From Devosia neptuniae (GTDB taxonomy: Bacteria; Pseudomonadota; Alphaproteobacteria; Rhizobiales; Devosiaceae): a DNA stretch of 64,000 nucleotides. How positions within the stretch are numbered: the first letter of the stretch is position 1; each line of letters starts with the position of its first letter. Positions 7,241 through 16,498 of this stretch are shown piece by piece. The translations under genes were made by a program, and so were the position numbers. The stretch spans positions 4,026,501 to 4,090,500 of the forward strand of contig NZ_CP104965.1 in the NCBI RefSeq assembly GCF_025452235.1, in the 5' to 3' direction. The notes under the pieces were generated by a model. It worked only from the letters and a program-made list of their open reading frames with translations, was not told the DNA's origin and ran no database searches.

Positions 7241-7978
7241 CTAGACCACCAGTTCCATCAGATCTGCCGGGAAGCGGCTCAGCGCATAGAGCAAGGGCTT
7301 GCCCGCAAGGTCCGTATCGACCGCCTCGGACACCAGCAGAATGGCGCCGGGGGCGAGTTTCAGCGTTGCCGTTTCGTCGGCATCGGCGTGGCGGGCCGAA
7401 ATGCGGGTGCTGGCGCGGGCATAGTCGGCAATGCCGTAACTGGCCAGCGTCGCCGTGATGGACGGGTTTTCCGCAAAGCGCACGGCAAAATCGGCGAAGG
7501 CCGCATAGCTCAGCCAGATCGTCGCTCGCGACATAGGGCGGTTATCCGCTGATGATAGGGTTTCCAGCCGCGTCACCTTGGTTCCCGCCCGCAGGCCGAG
7601 CGCCGCCGCCACGCTGGTCGTCGCGTTTTCCAGCCGCGAGGACAGCATATCGCGCGAAATCGTAGCGGCCTGGCCGACCAGGTTCTCCGAAAACCGGGTC
7701 CGCTTGCCAATGCGATAGCTGACGCGGCGCGCCTGGTCGACAAAGCTGCCACGGCCCTGTTCGGTGCGAATGACACCCTCCGCCTGGAGCGCCGCCAGCG
7801 CCCGGCGGACGGTATGCCGATTGGCCGAAAAGCGCTCAGCCAGTTCGGTTTCCCCGGGCAGCCGATCGCCCGGTTGGCGCTTGCCGCCGACGATGTCGAG
7901 CCGGATGGCATCGGCAATGCGCCGCCACAGCGCGACGCCGCTGAGATGGGATTCGGACGCGGACTCGGTTTTTGTCAT
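7241..7978 (-). CDS. phnF: GntR/HutC-family phosphonate repressor, PhnF-like
   Basis: Protein of 245 residues: an N-terminal GntR winged helix (residues ~15-85, with LPGETELAERFSANRHTVRRAL) and a C-terminal UTRA ligand domain (about 95-240). Divergent from phnG with 79 bp between the start codons, it fits PhnF, the local repressor of C-P lyase genes. The intergenic palindrome TTGTCTA-N6-TAGACAA is its likely operator. The ligand is probably a phosphonate or organophosphate intermediate, but this is not shown by the sequence. Confidence 0.88.
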   Translation of the reverse strand: MTKTESASESHLSGVALWRRIADAIRLDIVGGKRQPGDRLPGETELAERFSANRHTVRRALAALQAEGVIRTEQGRGSFVDQARRVSYRIGKRTRFSENLVGQAATISRDMLSSRLENATTSVAAALGLRAGTKVTRLETLSSADNRPMSRATIWLSYAAFADFAVRFAENPSITATLASYGIADYARASTRISARHADADETATLKLAPGAILLVSEAVDTDLAGKPLLYALSRFPADLMELVV

Positions 7979-8022
7979 TGCAAATTCACACAGGGCGCCT
8001 AAGACCGGAATCAGGATTTATG

Positions 8023-8042
8023 TTGTCTAGTTTATTAGACAA
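8023..8042. promoter_or_regulatory. Putative PhnF operator
   Basis: A perfect inverted repeat, TTGTCTA and TAGACAA separated by 6 bp, ends 15 bp before the phnG ATG in the phnF-phnG divergent region. GntR/HutC proteins commonly bind TCTA/TAGA-type palindromes, and the position would block the phnG promoter or its start. Confidence 0.65.
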
Positions 8043-8057
8043 GTAGAGGCAAGCGAT

Positions 8058-8495
8058 ATGACGACAGAACCGAGGCGGTTGGCATTGAATGCCCTGGCGG
8101 CAGCCGAGAGCGCGGCCCTGACAGCGCGGTGGAGCGACTGGGCCGAGAAGCCCGAATTCCGCGCCTTGCGTGGTCCCGAAACCGGGCTCGTCATGGTGCG
8201 CGGTCGAGCCGGTGGCGGCGGCGCGCCGTTCAATCTGGGCGAGACCAGCGTGAGCCGGGCGAGCGTCCGATTGGCCAGCGGCGAAGTGGGCCATGGCTAT
8301 TGCCTGGGCCGCGATCTGGAAAAGGCGCGGCTGATTGCGGTGTTCGATGCGCTGTTCCAGCGGGAGCCGGAGCGGGTGGAGGCCGAAGTGCTGGCCCCGC
8401 TACGGGCTGTGGGGAGCCATGCCGACCAGCAGAAACGCGAGGAAGCGGCCGCCACCAAGGTCGATTTCTTCACCATGGTGCGAGGGGATGTTTGA
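8058..8495 (+). CDS. phnG: C-P lyase core complex subunit PhnG
   Basis: Protein of 145 residues with the conserved GLVMVRGRAGGGGAPFNLGE stretch and GEVGHGYCLGRD motif of PhnG. With PhnH, PhnI and PhnJ it forms the core complex; PhnGHI together with PhnL attaches the phosphonate to ribose triphosphate, using ATP and displacing adenine. First gene of the phnG-L operon behind the PhnF operator. Its TGA overlaps the phnH ATG. Confidence 0.95.
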   Translation: MTTEPRRLALNALAAAESAALTARWSDWAEKPEFRALRGPETGLVMVRGRAGGGGAPFNLGETSVSRASVRLASGEVGHGYCLGRDLEKARLIAVFDALFQREPERVEAEVLAPLRAVGSHADQQKREEAAATKVDFFTMVRGDV

Positions 8496-9094
8496 TGGAT
8501 AATCTGATGCTCGACGGCGGCTTTGCCGACCCGGTCATGCAGGCCCAACAGGGCTTTCGCGCCCTGATGGATGCGCTGGCCAATCCAGGGACACTTCAGG
8601 ACCTGGCGCTTGATCTGACCCCGCCCGCGCCGCTGACGCCGGAACTGGCAGCAGTGCTGCTGACCCTGTGCGATCACGATACCGGCGTGTGGCTGGAGCC
8701 TGATCTAGCAACTGAAGCGGTAACCGGCTGGTTGCGATTCCATATCGGCTCGCCCCTGAACGTTGCACCGGAGCAGGCGCAATTCGCGGTGCTGCGTGAC
8801 AGCAATGCATTGAAACTGAAGCACTTTTCGCCTGGCACGGATATTTACCCGGACCGCTCGACCACGATCATCGTGGCTGTTGCGGCATTGAGCGGCGGCG
8901 ATGCCCTCGTGCTGAAGGGTCCGGGGATCGAGCATAGCGTCGAGATATCCCCACTCGGCCTGCCCGAAGACTTCCTCGATCAGTGGGCGGAAAACCGGGC
9001 GCAGTTTCCGCGCGGGGTGGACCTGCTGCTGGTGGCCGATGGAGCGGTGATCGGGCTGCCGCGGACCACGCGAATTATTGGGAAGGACGCTTAA
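8495..9094 (+). CDS. phnH: C-P lyase core complex subunit PhnH
   Basis: Protein of 199 residues with the usual PhnH start (GFADPVMQAQQGFRALMDAL) and the conserved ending of LPRTTRI. PhnH is a structural and probably substrate-contacting part of the core complex. The frame is open further upstream, but the ATG at 8495, overlapping the phnG stop by one base, gives the normal family length. phnI starts immediately after the stop. Confidence 0.94.
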   Translation: MDNLMLDGGFADPVMQAQQGFRALMDALANPGTLQDLALDLTPPAPLTPELAAVLLTLCDHDTGVWLEPDLATEAVTGWLRFHIGSPLNVAPEQAQFAVLRDSNALKLKHFSPGTDIYPDRSTTIIVAVAALSGGDALVLKGPGIEHSVEISPLGLPEDFLDQWAENRAQFPRGVDLLLVADGAVIGLPRTTRIIGKDA

Positions 9095-10192
9095 ATGTAT
9101 GTGGCCGTAAAGGGCGGGGAAGCCGCCATTGCCAATGCACATGCTCTGCTGGCCGACCGGCGGCGGGGCGACCGGGACGTGCCGGCACTCGGAATTGAGC
9201 AGATTATTCAGCAACTTGGCCTGGCCGTCGATCGCTGCATGGCGGAAGGCTCGCTCTATGACCGGGATCTGGCGGCGCTCGCTATCATCCAGTCGCGGGG
9301 CGATCTGATCGAGGCGATTTTCCTCGTGCGCGCCTATCGCACCACCCTGCCCCGCTTCGGCTATTCGGTGCCGATCGACACCGCCAAGATGCTGATCGAG
9401 CGCCGAGTTTCAGCGACGTTCAAGGATTTGCCGGGCGGGCAAATGTTGGGCCCCACCTTTGACTATACCCACCGCCTGCTCGACCCGGCAGTGGCCGAGG
9501 GCGGTGAGGTCGCAACGCCAGTCCGGCGGCCTGCCGACCCGGAGCAAGCACCCCGCGTCACCGACCTATTGGCCCACGAAGGGCTGATCGAGCTCGATTC
9601 CGGCGAGCAGGCCCTGAACGCCGAAGAACACGAAATCGGCGACCTGACGCGCGAGCCCCTGCAATACCCGCTGGACCGTGATTTGCGGCTGCAGGCATTG
9701 GCGCGGGGCGATGAAGGGTTCCTGCTCGCGCTCGGCTATTCGACACAGCGCGGTTACGCCAGAACGCACCCCTTTGTCGGCGAAATCCGCATCGGGGAGG
9801 TCGAGGTGGAACTCGACATTGCCGAGCTTGGCTTTGCGGTGAGCCTGGGCCGTGTGCGGGTCACCGAGTGCCAGATGGTGAACCAGTTCAAGGGCTCGGC
9901 CAAGGTGCCGCCGCAGTTTACCCGCGGCTATGGGCTGGTGTTCGGTCAGTCCGAGCGCAAGGCCATGTCGATGTCGCTGTGCGACCGGGCGCTGCGCGCC
10001 CGCGAGTTCGGCGAGGACGTGGTGGCCCCGGCGCAGGACGAGGAATTCGTCATCAGCCACCTCGACAATGTGCAGTCCACCGGCTTCGTCGAGCACCTCA
10101 AGCTGCCCCATTACGTGGATTTCCAGGCCGAACTCGACGTAGTGCGGCGGATGCGGGCTGAACAGGAAGCACACAAGGAGGCGGCCGAATGA
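9095..10192 (+). CDS. phnI: C-P lyase core complex subunit PhnI (nucleosidase)
   Basis: Protein of 365 residues beginning MYVAVKGGEAAIANAHAL as in PhnI. Conserved regions include QIIQQLGLAVDRCMAEGSLYD, RAYRTTLPRFGYSVP and, near the end, VISHLDNVQSTGFVEHLKLPHYVDFQ. PhnI displaces adenine from ATP in the first step and has nucleosidase activity. It is adjacent to phnH without a gap. A palindromic repeat separates it from phnJ, unusual within this otherwise compact operon. Confidence 0.95.
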   Translation: MYVAVKGGEAAIANAHALLADRRRGDRDVPALGIEQIIQQLGLAVDRCMAEGSLYDRDLAALAIIQSRGDLIEAIFLVRAYRTTLPRFGYSVPIDTAKMLIERRVSATFKDLPGGQMLGPTFDYTHRLLDPAVAEGGEVATPVRRPADPEQAPRVTDLLAHEGLIELDSGEQALNAEEHEIGDLTREPLQYPLDRDLRLQALARGDEGFLLALGYSTQRGYARTHPFVGEIRIGEVEVELDIAELGFAVSLGRVRVTECQMVNQFKGSAKVPPQFTRGYGLVFGQSERKAMSMSLCDRALRAREFGEDVVAPAQDEEFVISHLDNVQSTGFVEHLKLPHYVDFQAELDVVRRMRAEQEAHKEAAE

Positions 10193-10212
10193 TGCCGTCG
10201 CCCCTCCACAAT

Positions 10213-10290
10213 GTCATTCCCGCGAAAGCGGGAACCCCTGTTTCCTTTGCCAGCACCTTAAACGGAGGTTCCCGCTTTCGCGGGAATGAC
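10213..10290. repeat. Palindromic repeat, GTCATTCCCGCG family
   Basis: Arms GTCATTCCCGCGAAAGCGGG and its complement at 10267-10290 (ending CGGGAATGAC), each itself a small hairpin, enclose a stem-forming centre with CCTGTTT and AAACGGAGG. A near-identical copy is at 30461-30538. Here it fills the phnI-phnJ gap. Confidence 0.9.
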
Positions 10291-10325
10291 ACCGTGGGTG
10301 GAGTAGACTTTTGCGAGGTAAGAAA

Positions 10326-11207
10326 ATGACCGCCATCGCGCATTACAATTTTGCCTATCTCGATGAGCAGACCAAGCGGATGATCCGGCGGTCTATCCTC
10401 AAGGCCATCGCCATTCCCGGCTATCAGGTGCCGTTTGCCAGCCGCGAAATGCCCATGCCCTATGGCTGGGGCACGGGCGGGGTGCAGGTGACGGCGGCGA
10501 TCATCGGGCCGGACGATGTGCTCAAGGTGATCGATCAGGGCGCCGATGACACGACCAATGCGGTGTCCATCCGGGCCTTCTTCGCCAAGGTCGCCAACGT
10601 CGCGACCACCACGCATACATCAGACGCCACCATCATCCAGACCCGCCACCGCATTCCAGAAAAGCCCCTCAAGGCGGGCCAGGTGCTGGTCTACCAGGTG
10701 CCGATCCCCGAGCCGCTGCGCTTCCTCGAACCGCGCGAAACCGAGACGCGCAAAATGCATGCGCTCGAGGAATATGGGCTGATGCATGTCAAACTCTATG
10801 AGGACATTGCCAAGCATGGCCAGATCGCCACGACCTACGCCTATCCGGTCAAGGTCGAGGGCCGCTATGTGATGGACCCCTCGCCCACGCCCAAATTCGA
10901 CAACCCCAAAATGCATATGTCGCCGGCGCTGCAGCTGTTCGGCGCGGGGCGCGAAATGCGGATTTATGCCGTGCCACCCTTTACCGAAGTGGTGAGCCTC
11001 GATTTTGAAGATCACCCCTTCGAAATCCAGCACTTTACACAGCCCTGCGCCCTATGCGCTGCTACCGGCGTCTACCTCGACGAGGTGATCCTGGATGACC
11101 GTGGCGGGCACATGTTCGTGTGCTCGGACACCGACAATTGCGAAGAGCGCCGCGCCGAGGGCCATCGCGGCCACCTGAGCGGGGAAGAACTGGAGGCGGC
11201 GGAATGA
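10326..11207 (+). CDS. phnJ: C-P lyase, radical SAM enzyme PhnJ
   Basis: Catalytic subunit of 293 residues that cleaves the carbon-phosphorus bond by radical SAM chemistry, releasing the alkane and ribose cyclic phosphate. The cysteines known from E. coli are at the same residue numbers: C241, C244 and C266 for the iron-sulfur cluster and C272 for the thiyl radical (CALC ... CSDTDNC). The ATG at 10326 gives the family start TAIAHYNFAYLDE. It overlaps phnK by 4 bp. All key residues are intact, so it should be active. Confidence 0.97.
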   Translation: MTAIAHYNFAYLDEQTKRMIRRSILKAIAIPGYQVPFASREMPMPYGWGTGGVQVTAAIIGPDDVLKVIDQGADDTTNAVSIRAFFAKVANVATTTHTSDATIIQTRHRIPEKPLKAGQVLVYQVPIPEPLRFLEPRETETRKMHALEEYGLMHVKLYEDIAKHGQIATTYAYPVKVEGRYVMDPSPTPKFDNPKMHMSPALQLFGAGREMRIYAVPPFTEVVSLDFEDHPFEIQHFTQPCALCAATGVYLDEVILDDRGGHMFVCSDTDNCEERRAEGHRGHLSGEELEAAE

Positions 11208-11980
11208 GCGAGCAACCCCTGCTGCGGGTCGAGGGCCTGAGCAAATATTACGGCAATCGCCTGGGCTGCACCGATGTGTCGTTCGAGCTATGGCCCGGCG
11301 AAGTGCTGGCCATTGTGGGCGAGAGCGGATCGGGCAAGACGACGCTGCTCAATTGCCTGTCCACCCATCTCGAACCCAGTTCGGGCCGGACGGAATATCG
11401 CATGCGCGACGAGGTCTGGCGCAATCTTTACGAGCTGAGCGAGGCCGAGCGGCGCTTTCTGATGCGCACGGACTGGGGCTTCGTGCACCAGAACCCGGCC
11501 GATGGTTTGCGCATGACAGTGTCGGCCGGCGCCAATGTGGGCGAGCGGCTGATGGCGGTGGGCGACCGCCATTATGGCCATATCCGCGAGACGGCGGTGG
11601 ATTGGCTGGGCCGCGTGGAAATCGCCGCCGACCGCATCGACGATCAACCGCGCTCCTTCTCGGGGGGCATGCGCCAGCGCCTGCAGATTGCCCGCAATCT
11701 GGTGACGGGGCCGCGCCTGGTATTCATGGATGAACCGACTGGCGGGCTCGACGTATCGGTGCAGGCGCGCCTGCTCGATCTGTTGCGTGGGCTGGTGGGC
11801 GAACTGGGGCTGGCGGCCATCATCGTCACCCACGATCTGGCGGTGGCCCGGCTGCTGAGCCACCGCATGATGGTGATGAAGGACGGCCGAGTGATCGAAG
11901 CGGGCCTCACTGACCGCGTGCTCGACGACCCGCGCGAGCCCTATACGCAATTGCTCGTGTCTTCGATTTTGCAGGTGTGA
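11204..11980 (+). CDS. phnK: C-P lyase ATP-binding subunit PhnK
   Basis: ABC-type ATPase of 258 residues: Walker A GESGSGKTT near residue 40, signature FSGGMRQRLQIARNL, Walker B LVFMDEP and H-loop VTHD. PhnK docks on the PhnGHIJ core next to PhnJ rather than serving a transporter. Its start overlaps the phnJ stop. A palindromic repeat separates it from phnL. Confidence 0.94.
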   Translation: MSEQPLLRVEGLSKYYGNRLGCTDVSFELWPGEVLAIVGESGSGKTTLLNCLSTHLEPSSGRTEYRMRDEVWRNLYELSEAERRFLMRTDWGFVHQNPADGLRMTVSAGANVGERLMAVGDRHYGHIRETAVDWLGRVEIAADRIDDQPRSFSGGMRQRLQIARNLVTGPRLVFMDEPTGGLDVSVQARLLDLLRGLVGELGLAAIIVTHDLAVARLLSHRMMVMKDGRVIEAGLTDRVLDDPREPYTQLLVSSILQV

Positions 11981-11997
11981 GGACGATGCGAAAGAAA

Positions 11998-12132
11998 CCC
12001 CTCACCCGTCTCGGCCTCTGGCCGATCCACCCTCTCCCTCAAGGGGAGAGGGGAGCCCTGGTGGCCGTTCAAACTCTGAGCCCCCCTTCTCCCCTTGAGG
12101 GAGAAGGTGCCCCGAAGGGGCGGATGAGGGGT
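11998..12132. repeat. Palindromic repeat between phnK and phnL
   Basis: Outer arms CCCTCACCC... and ...GGATGAGGGG, and inner arms CTCTCCCTCAAGGGGAGAGG and CTTCTCCCCTTGAGGGAGAA, form a large inverted repeat. It belongs to the same broad class as the element at 60873 (CCCTCAAGGGG core). It lies inside the phn operon. Confidence 0.8.
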
Positions 12133-12164
12133 CAACACACTGTCCAAACCTACGGAGCCACGCT

Positions 12165-12869
12165 GTGACCGCCGCCCTTTCCATCCGCAATCTCTCCAAG
12201 ACCTTCACCATGCACCTGCGCGACGGTGTGGTGCTCCCCGTGGTGGAAAACGTCGATTTTGACGTCCATGCCGGCGAATGCGTCGTCCTCGGCGGGCCAT
12301 CGGGGGCGGGCAAAAGCTCCATTCTCAAAATGGTCTATGGCAATTATGGCGTCGATGGCGGAGCGATCCTGCTGGCCCATGACGGCGCAGAGATCGATCT
12401 GGCGACGGCTGATCCCCGCCTGGTGTTGACGCTGCGGCGCGACACCATTGCCTATGTCAGCCAGTTCCTGCGCACGGTGCCGCGTGTTTCGGCCCTCGAT
12501 GTGGTGGCCGAGCCGCTGGTGATCCGTGGGGTCGACAAGAGCGAAGCGCAGGCACGGGCCAAGGCGCTACTGGCGCGGCTCAATCTGCCGGAGCGGCTGT
12601 GGTCCCTGCCCCCGGCGACGTTTTCGGGCGGCGAGCAGCAGCGCGTCAACATTGCGCGCGGCTTCATCACCGATCACAAAGTGCTGTTGCTCGACGAGCC
12701 GACGGCGTCGCTGGACGCGACCAATCGAGCCGTGGTGGTCGAGATGATCGCGCAGAAAAAGGCGGCGGGCACGGCGCTGCTGGGCATTTTCCACGATGAG
12801 GAAGTGCGCCATCAGGTGGCCGACCGCATCGTGGATGTCACCGCTTTTGCGCCGAGGATTGCCGCATGA
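12165..12869 (+). CDS. phnL: C-P lyase ATP-binding subunit PhnL
   Basis: ABC-type ATPase of 234 residues with Walker A GPSGAGKSS at about residues 44-52, signature FSGGEQQRVNIARG, Walker B VLLLDEP and H-loop FHDEE. PhnL joins PhnK on the C-P lyase core and is required with PhnGHI for ribosylation of the phosphonate. GTG start at 12165 after the repeat. It overlaps the next gene by 4 bp. Confidence 0.94.
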   Translation: MTAALSIRNLSKTFTMHLRDGVVLPVVENVDFDVHAGECVVLGGPSGAGKSSILKMVYGNYGVDGGAILLAHDGAEIDLATADPRLVLTLRRDTIAYVSQFLRTVPRVSALDVVAEPLVIRGVDKSEAQARAKALLARLNLPERLWSLPPATFSGGEQQRVNIARGFITDHKVLLLDEPTASLDATNRAVVVEMIAQKKAAGTALLGIFHDEEVRHQVADRIVDVTAFAPRIAA

Positions 12870-13480
12870 CCAAGCTTGGCATCGAGCCCCATATCCACGC
12901 TACCGCCCATGTCACCGAGTCCACGCTCGGCCGCTATACTGAAGTGGGCGCGGGCAGCCATGTCGCGCGCTCAACGCTGGGCGACTATTCCTATTGCGTC
13001 GAGAACACCCAGATCGCCTATGCCGATATCGGCAAATTTGCCAATATCGCCAGCCATGTGCGCATCTATGCCAGCATGCACCCAATGGAGCGGGCGTCGC
13101 TGCACCATTTCACCTATCGCTCGGCCTGGTACTTTGAGGGCGAAGCGGACGACCAGGACTTTTTCGACTGGCGCGCCGCCAGCCGCATCAGCATCGGTCA
13201 CGACACCTGGATCGGGCATGGCGCAGTGATCATGCCGGGCATCAAAATCGGCAATGGCGCGATCATCGGCTCCAATGCGGTGGTGACCAAGGACGTGGCC
13301 GATTTCGCCATCGCCGTGGGCGTGCCGGCGCGCACGATCAAGCAGCGCTTCAGAGATGACGTCGCCGGGCGGCTGGACAGGTTGGCCTGGTGGGATTGGA
13401 GCCACGAACGGCTGCACCAGGCCCTGCCGGATTTCCGGACGCTGGGGGCGGAAGGGTTTTTGGAGAAGTATGAGGGGTAG
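12866..13480 (+). CDS. Phosphonate-operon hexapeptide-repeat transferase
   Basis: Protein of 204 residues with a left-handed beta-helix (repeats such as HVTESTLGRYTEVGAGSHVA and GHDTWIGHGAVIMPGIKIGN), resembling xenobiotic/chloramphenicol acetyltransferases. This is the hexapeptide family regularly found at the end of C-P lyase operons (TIGR03308 type). It may acetylate an aminophosphonate, analogous to PhnO, but the substrate is unproven. Last gene of the operon, overlapping phnL. Confidence 0.85.
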   Translation: MTKLGIEPHIHATAHVTESTLGRYTEVGAGSHVARSTLGDYSYCVENTQIAYADIGKFANIASHVRIYASMHPMERASLHHFTYRSAWYFEGEADDQDFFDWRAASRISIGHDTWIGHGAVIMPGIKIGNGAIIGSNAVVTKDVADFAIAVGVPARTIKQRFRDDVAGRLDRLAWWDWSHERLHQALPDFRTLGAEGFLEKYEG

Positions 13481-13515
13481 GATGGACGGGGCATGGCGCC
13501 CCGTCCGACCCGCGC

Positions 13516-14427
13516 TTACTGCGCAGCGATAGCCTCAGCCCCCGCCAATCCAGCCAATTTCCGCGCCCGCTCCAGGCAAGCCGGCTGCTCGTTGCGATGG
13601 CGGGGGCCAATTTCCATCATCAATACCGTGTTCGGCAGGAAATCCAGCTCACCAAAAATGCTGTCCCAATCAATATCGCCCCAGCCCAGCGGCATGTGCA
13701 GGTCGCCAATGCCCATGGCCGTGTTTTCCTGCGGAAAGAAGGGTTTGTAGAAGCCCTGCGGGCGGCCGAAGCTGTCGTGGACGTGCAGATGGCCGGTGAC
13801 CGGGGCCATGGCGGCGATCTGTTCGCGGAAGTTGAGGCCCTTATAGGTGCTCTCGATATAGGCGTGGCTGAAATCGATCAGCGCGACCAGGTTGGGGTGA
13901 TTGACGGCCTTTACGGTTTCAGCAACCTCCGCCGGCGTCTGGCGATACTGGCCCAGCTCGGTGGTGAAGATGTTTTCGAGCGCAATGCGCACGCCATAGG
14001 GGCGGGCGAATTCGGCCAGTTCGGTCAGGGCCTCGCGTTCGCGCTGATCGGCGCCGGCGCGTTCGACGAGCTGGTCGGCGCGCAACGCACCGCCATGTTG
14101 CACGAGAATGCCCGAGCCAACGCGGTCGCAGAGCTGGACCAGCGCCTTGGCGGCATCGAGCTGATAGCGCTGGGTGTCCGGGTCCATGAAATTGGACGAG
14201 ACCAGGCCATGCACGGTGTAGCGGAAATCGAATTGCTCGGTGATGGCCAGCAGGCGTTCGGCGCGCTCTTCGATGATGCGGCCGCCGCTGATCAGGTCGA
14301 TGCTGGTCAGGGCCAGCTCGACCGTGTCGACGCCGATATCGGCGAGGCGGCGCAGATCGGCCTCGAGGCTATCGAGTTCGCCATCGGTGGAGCCGGAATT
14401 AAAGCCGGTTGCGGTAATATTGCTCAT
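13516..14427 (-). CDS. Sugar phosphate isomerase/epimerase-like TIM-barrel protein
   Basis: Protein of 303 residues with an AP-endonuclease-2 type TIM barrel. Probable metal ligands lie in VQHGG, IALEN, LIDFSHAYI, HLHVHD and a late MMEIGPR, the E-D-H-E pattern of this fold. It starts 16 bp after the ugpC stop, so it is the last gene of the ugp operon, the place held by the phosphodiesterase ugpQ in E. coli. Whether it acts on a glycerophosphodiester, a sugar or a polyol is unknown. The long in-frame upstream extension overlaps ugpC and was rejected. Confidence 0.75.
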   Translation of the reverse strand: MSNITATGFNSGSTDGELDSLEADLRRLADIGVDTVELALTSIDLISGGRIIEERAERLLAITEQFDFRYTVHGLVSSNFMDPDTQRYQLDAAKALVQLCDRVGSGILVQHGGALRADQLVERAGADQREREALTELAEFARPYGVRIALENIFTTELGQYRQTPAEVAETVKAVNHPNLVALIDFSHAYIESTYKGLNFREQIAAMAPVTGHLHVHDSFGRPQGFYKPFFPQENTAMGIGDLHMPLGWGDIDWDSIFGELDFLPNTVLMMEIGPRHRNEQPACLERARKLAGLAGAEAIAAQ

Positions 14428-14443
14428 GTCAGTCTCCGTATGA

Positions 14444-15559
14444 TCAGGCTGTGACGAGGTGATCGCTGGCGGCGCGCTGGCCGGGGCGGGTTTCGATGCG
14501 GCGGCCGGTCGTGTTGTCGAACAGGTGCAGATCGGCCTCGGCGATAGCGAAATGGATCGGCATGCCGGTGCCCAGGGCGTCATTGCCGTCATCGACGCAG
14601 ACGATGCGACTGCCATCGGCATCGGCATAGATCAGCCGCGCGGCGCCCAGTTCTTCGACATAGTCAACGACCGCAGCGAGAGCGCCCTTGGTGCCGGCGG
14701 CGACGCGGCGGACCGATTCAGGACGCACGCCCAGCGCCACATCGCGGCTCACAACATGGCTGGCGATGGATGGCAGGTGGATCATGCCGCCCTTGCCGTG
14801 GCGGAAATGGCCGTCTTCGCCAAACCAGCCGTTGATCAGGTTCATGGCCGGGGAGCCGATGAAATCGGCCACGAAGCGGCTGGCGGGGCGGTGATAGACT
14901 TCGGAGGGCTTGCCGATCTGCTCGACAACACCCGAGTTCATAATGATCAGCCGATCGGCCAGCGTCATGGCCTCGGTCTGGTCATGTGTCACGAACACCG
15001 AGGTGACGCCCAGGCTACGGTGCAGGTTCCGAACCTCAGCGCGCATGGCCACGCGCAGCTTGGCATCGAGATTGGAGAAGGGTTCGTCGAACAGGAACAC
15101 CTTTGGCTCACGCACCATGGCGCGGGCCATGGCGACGCGCTGGCGCTGGCCGCCCGACAGCTCGCCCGGCTTGCGGTCGAGATAGGGTTCCAGGCTCACC
15201 GATTTGGCGACTTTGGCGACCTTGGCCTCGCGTTCGGCGCGGGGCATGCCAGCGACCTTGAGGGCATAGCCGATATTCTGGGCCACGCTCATATGAGGAT
15301 AGAGCGCGTAATTCTGGAACACCATGGCGCAGCCGCGTTCGCGCGGTTCGAGCTTGTTGACGACAGTGCCACCGATCAGGATTTCGCCTTCGGTGATGTC
15401 TTCAAGGCCTGCAATCATGCGCAGCAGGGTGGATTTGCCGCAGCCCGATGGCCCGAGGATGACGACGAATTCGCCCTGTTCGATCTCGGCATCCACGCCG
15501 TGGACGACGAGGGATTTCTGGTAGCGTTTCTTGACGGATTTGAGGGTGATGGCAGACAT
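14444..15559 (-). CDS. ugpC: sn-glycerol-3-phosphate ABC transporter ATP-binding protein
   Basis: ATPase of 371 residues in the MalK/UgpC family: Walker [10 protein letters not shown] at about residues 36-44, signature [16 protein letters not shown], Walker B FLFDEP, H-loop THD and a C-terminal regulatory TOBE domain (GVRPESVRR). It lies directly after ugpE in a ugpBAEC order, which gives it the UgpC assignment; by sequence alone it could serve any CUT1 importer. The ATG at 15559 gives the normal N-terminus. Confidence 0.88.
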   Translation of the reverse strand: MSAITLKSVKKRYQKSLVVHGVDAEIEQGEFVVILGPSGCGKSTLLRMIAGLEDITEGEILIGGTVVNKLEPRERGCAMVFQNYALYPHMSVAQNIGYALKVAGMPRAEREAKVAKVAKSVSLEPYLDRKPGELSGGQRQRVAMARAMVREPKVFLFDEPFSNLDAKLRVAMRAEVRNLHRSLGVTSVFVTHDQTEAMTLADRLIIMNSGVVEQIGKPSEVYHRPASRFVADFIGSPAMNLINGWFGEDGHFRHGKGGMIHLPSIASHVVSRDVALGVRPESVRRVAAGTKGALAAVVDYVEELGAARLIYADADGSRIVCVDDGNDALGTGMPIHFAIAEADLHLFDNTTGRRIETRPGQRAASDHLVTA

Positions 15560-15570
15560 GATCGATCCAA

Positions 15571-16488
15571 TCACTTGTCGCGAGAAATGAGGCCGCGCAC
15601 GAACCAGCGCTGCATGAGGGCAACCACCAGCAGCGGCGGCAGCATGATGATGAGGGCGCCCGCCATGGTGACGTTCCAATCGGGGGTGCCGTTCTGGGCG
15701 GGAATGAGCGCCTTGAGCTGCATCACCACGGTGCCGAAATTGGCGCGGTCGGTGGTGATCAGCAGCGGCCAGAGATACTGGTTCCAGCTCGACACGAACA
15801 TGATGGTGGCCAGCGCCAGCATATTGGTGCGGCTGAGCGGCAGCAGCACGTCGAAGAAGAACCGCATCGGGCCCGAGCCATCCATCTTGGAGGCTTCGAC
15901 CAATTCGTCCGGGATGGTCATGAAGAACTGGCGATAAAGGAACGTGCCGGTGGCGGTAGCGACCAGCGGCAGGATGAGGCCGGTATAGGAATTGAGCAGG
16001 TTCCATTCGAGCCCAATGCGAATGCCCGAAAGGCTTTCAACCAGGCCGGTAATGCCGAACGTGTCGAGGATGACCTGGAAGGGCAGCAGCGCGTTGGCGG
16101 CGATGGAATAGGTGGGCACGATGCGCACTTCGAGTGGCAGCATCAGGGTGATGAAAATTAGCCAGAAGCACAGCATGCGGGCGCGGAAGTTGAAGAACAC
16201 GATGGCAAAGGCGCTGAGCGCCGCCAGGACGATCTTGCCCACCGTCACGCCAATGGCGACGATGAAGCTATTGACCATTTTGGGGCCGAGATCAGCACGG
16301 GTCCAGGCGGCCTGGATGTTCTCGAGCAGGTGGGTGGACGGCCAGAGATGCAGCGGCACCTGGCTGACTTCCTGCAGCGACTGGCTGCCGGCCACCAGCG
16401 TGATCCAGAACGGCACCAGCACGAGGAACATGCCCAGCACCATGGCCGCATAGGTGACGAAGTCGAAAATGGGGGAACGTTCGATCAC
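15571..16488 (-). CDS. ugpE: sn-glycerol-3-phosphate ABC transporter permease
   Basis: Inner-membrane permease of 305 residues with six predicted membrane segments and the CUT1 EAA loop ([27 protein letters not shown]). Features such as [13 protein letters not shown] and [23 protein letters not shown] match UgpE. GTG start. It follows ugpA by 10 bp and precedes ugpC by 11 bp. Confidence 0.88.
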   Translation of the reverse strand: MIERSPIFDFVTYAAMVLGMFLVLVPFWITLVAGSQSLQEVSQVPLHLWPSTHLLENIQAAWTRADLGPKMVNSFIVAIGVTVGKIVLAALSAFAIVFFNFRARMLCFWLIFITLMLPLEVRIVPTYSIAANALLPFQVILDTFGITGLVESLSGIRIGLEWNLLNSYTGLILPLVATATGTFLYRQFFMTIPDELVEASKMDGSGPMRFFFDVLLPLSRTNMLALATIMFVSSWNQYLWPLLITTDRANFGTVVMQLKALIPAQNGTPDWNVTMAGALIIMLPPLLVVALMQRWFVRGLISRDK

Positions 16489-16498
16489 GGTCGTCTCC

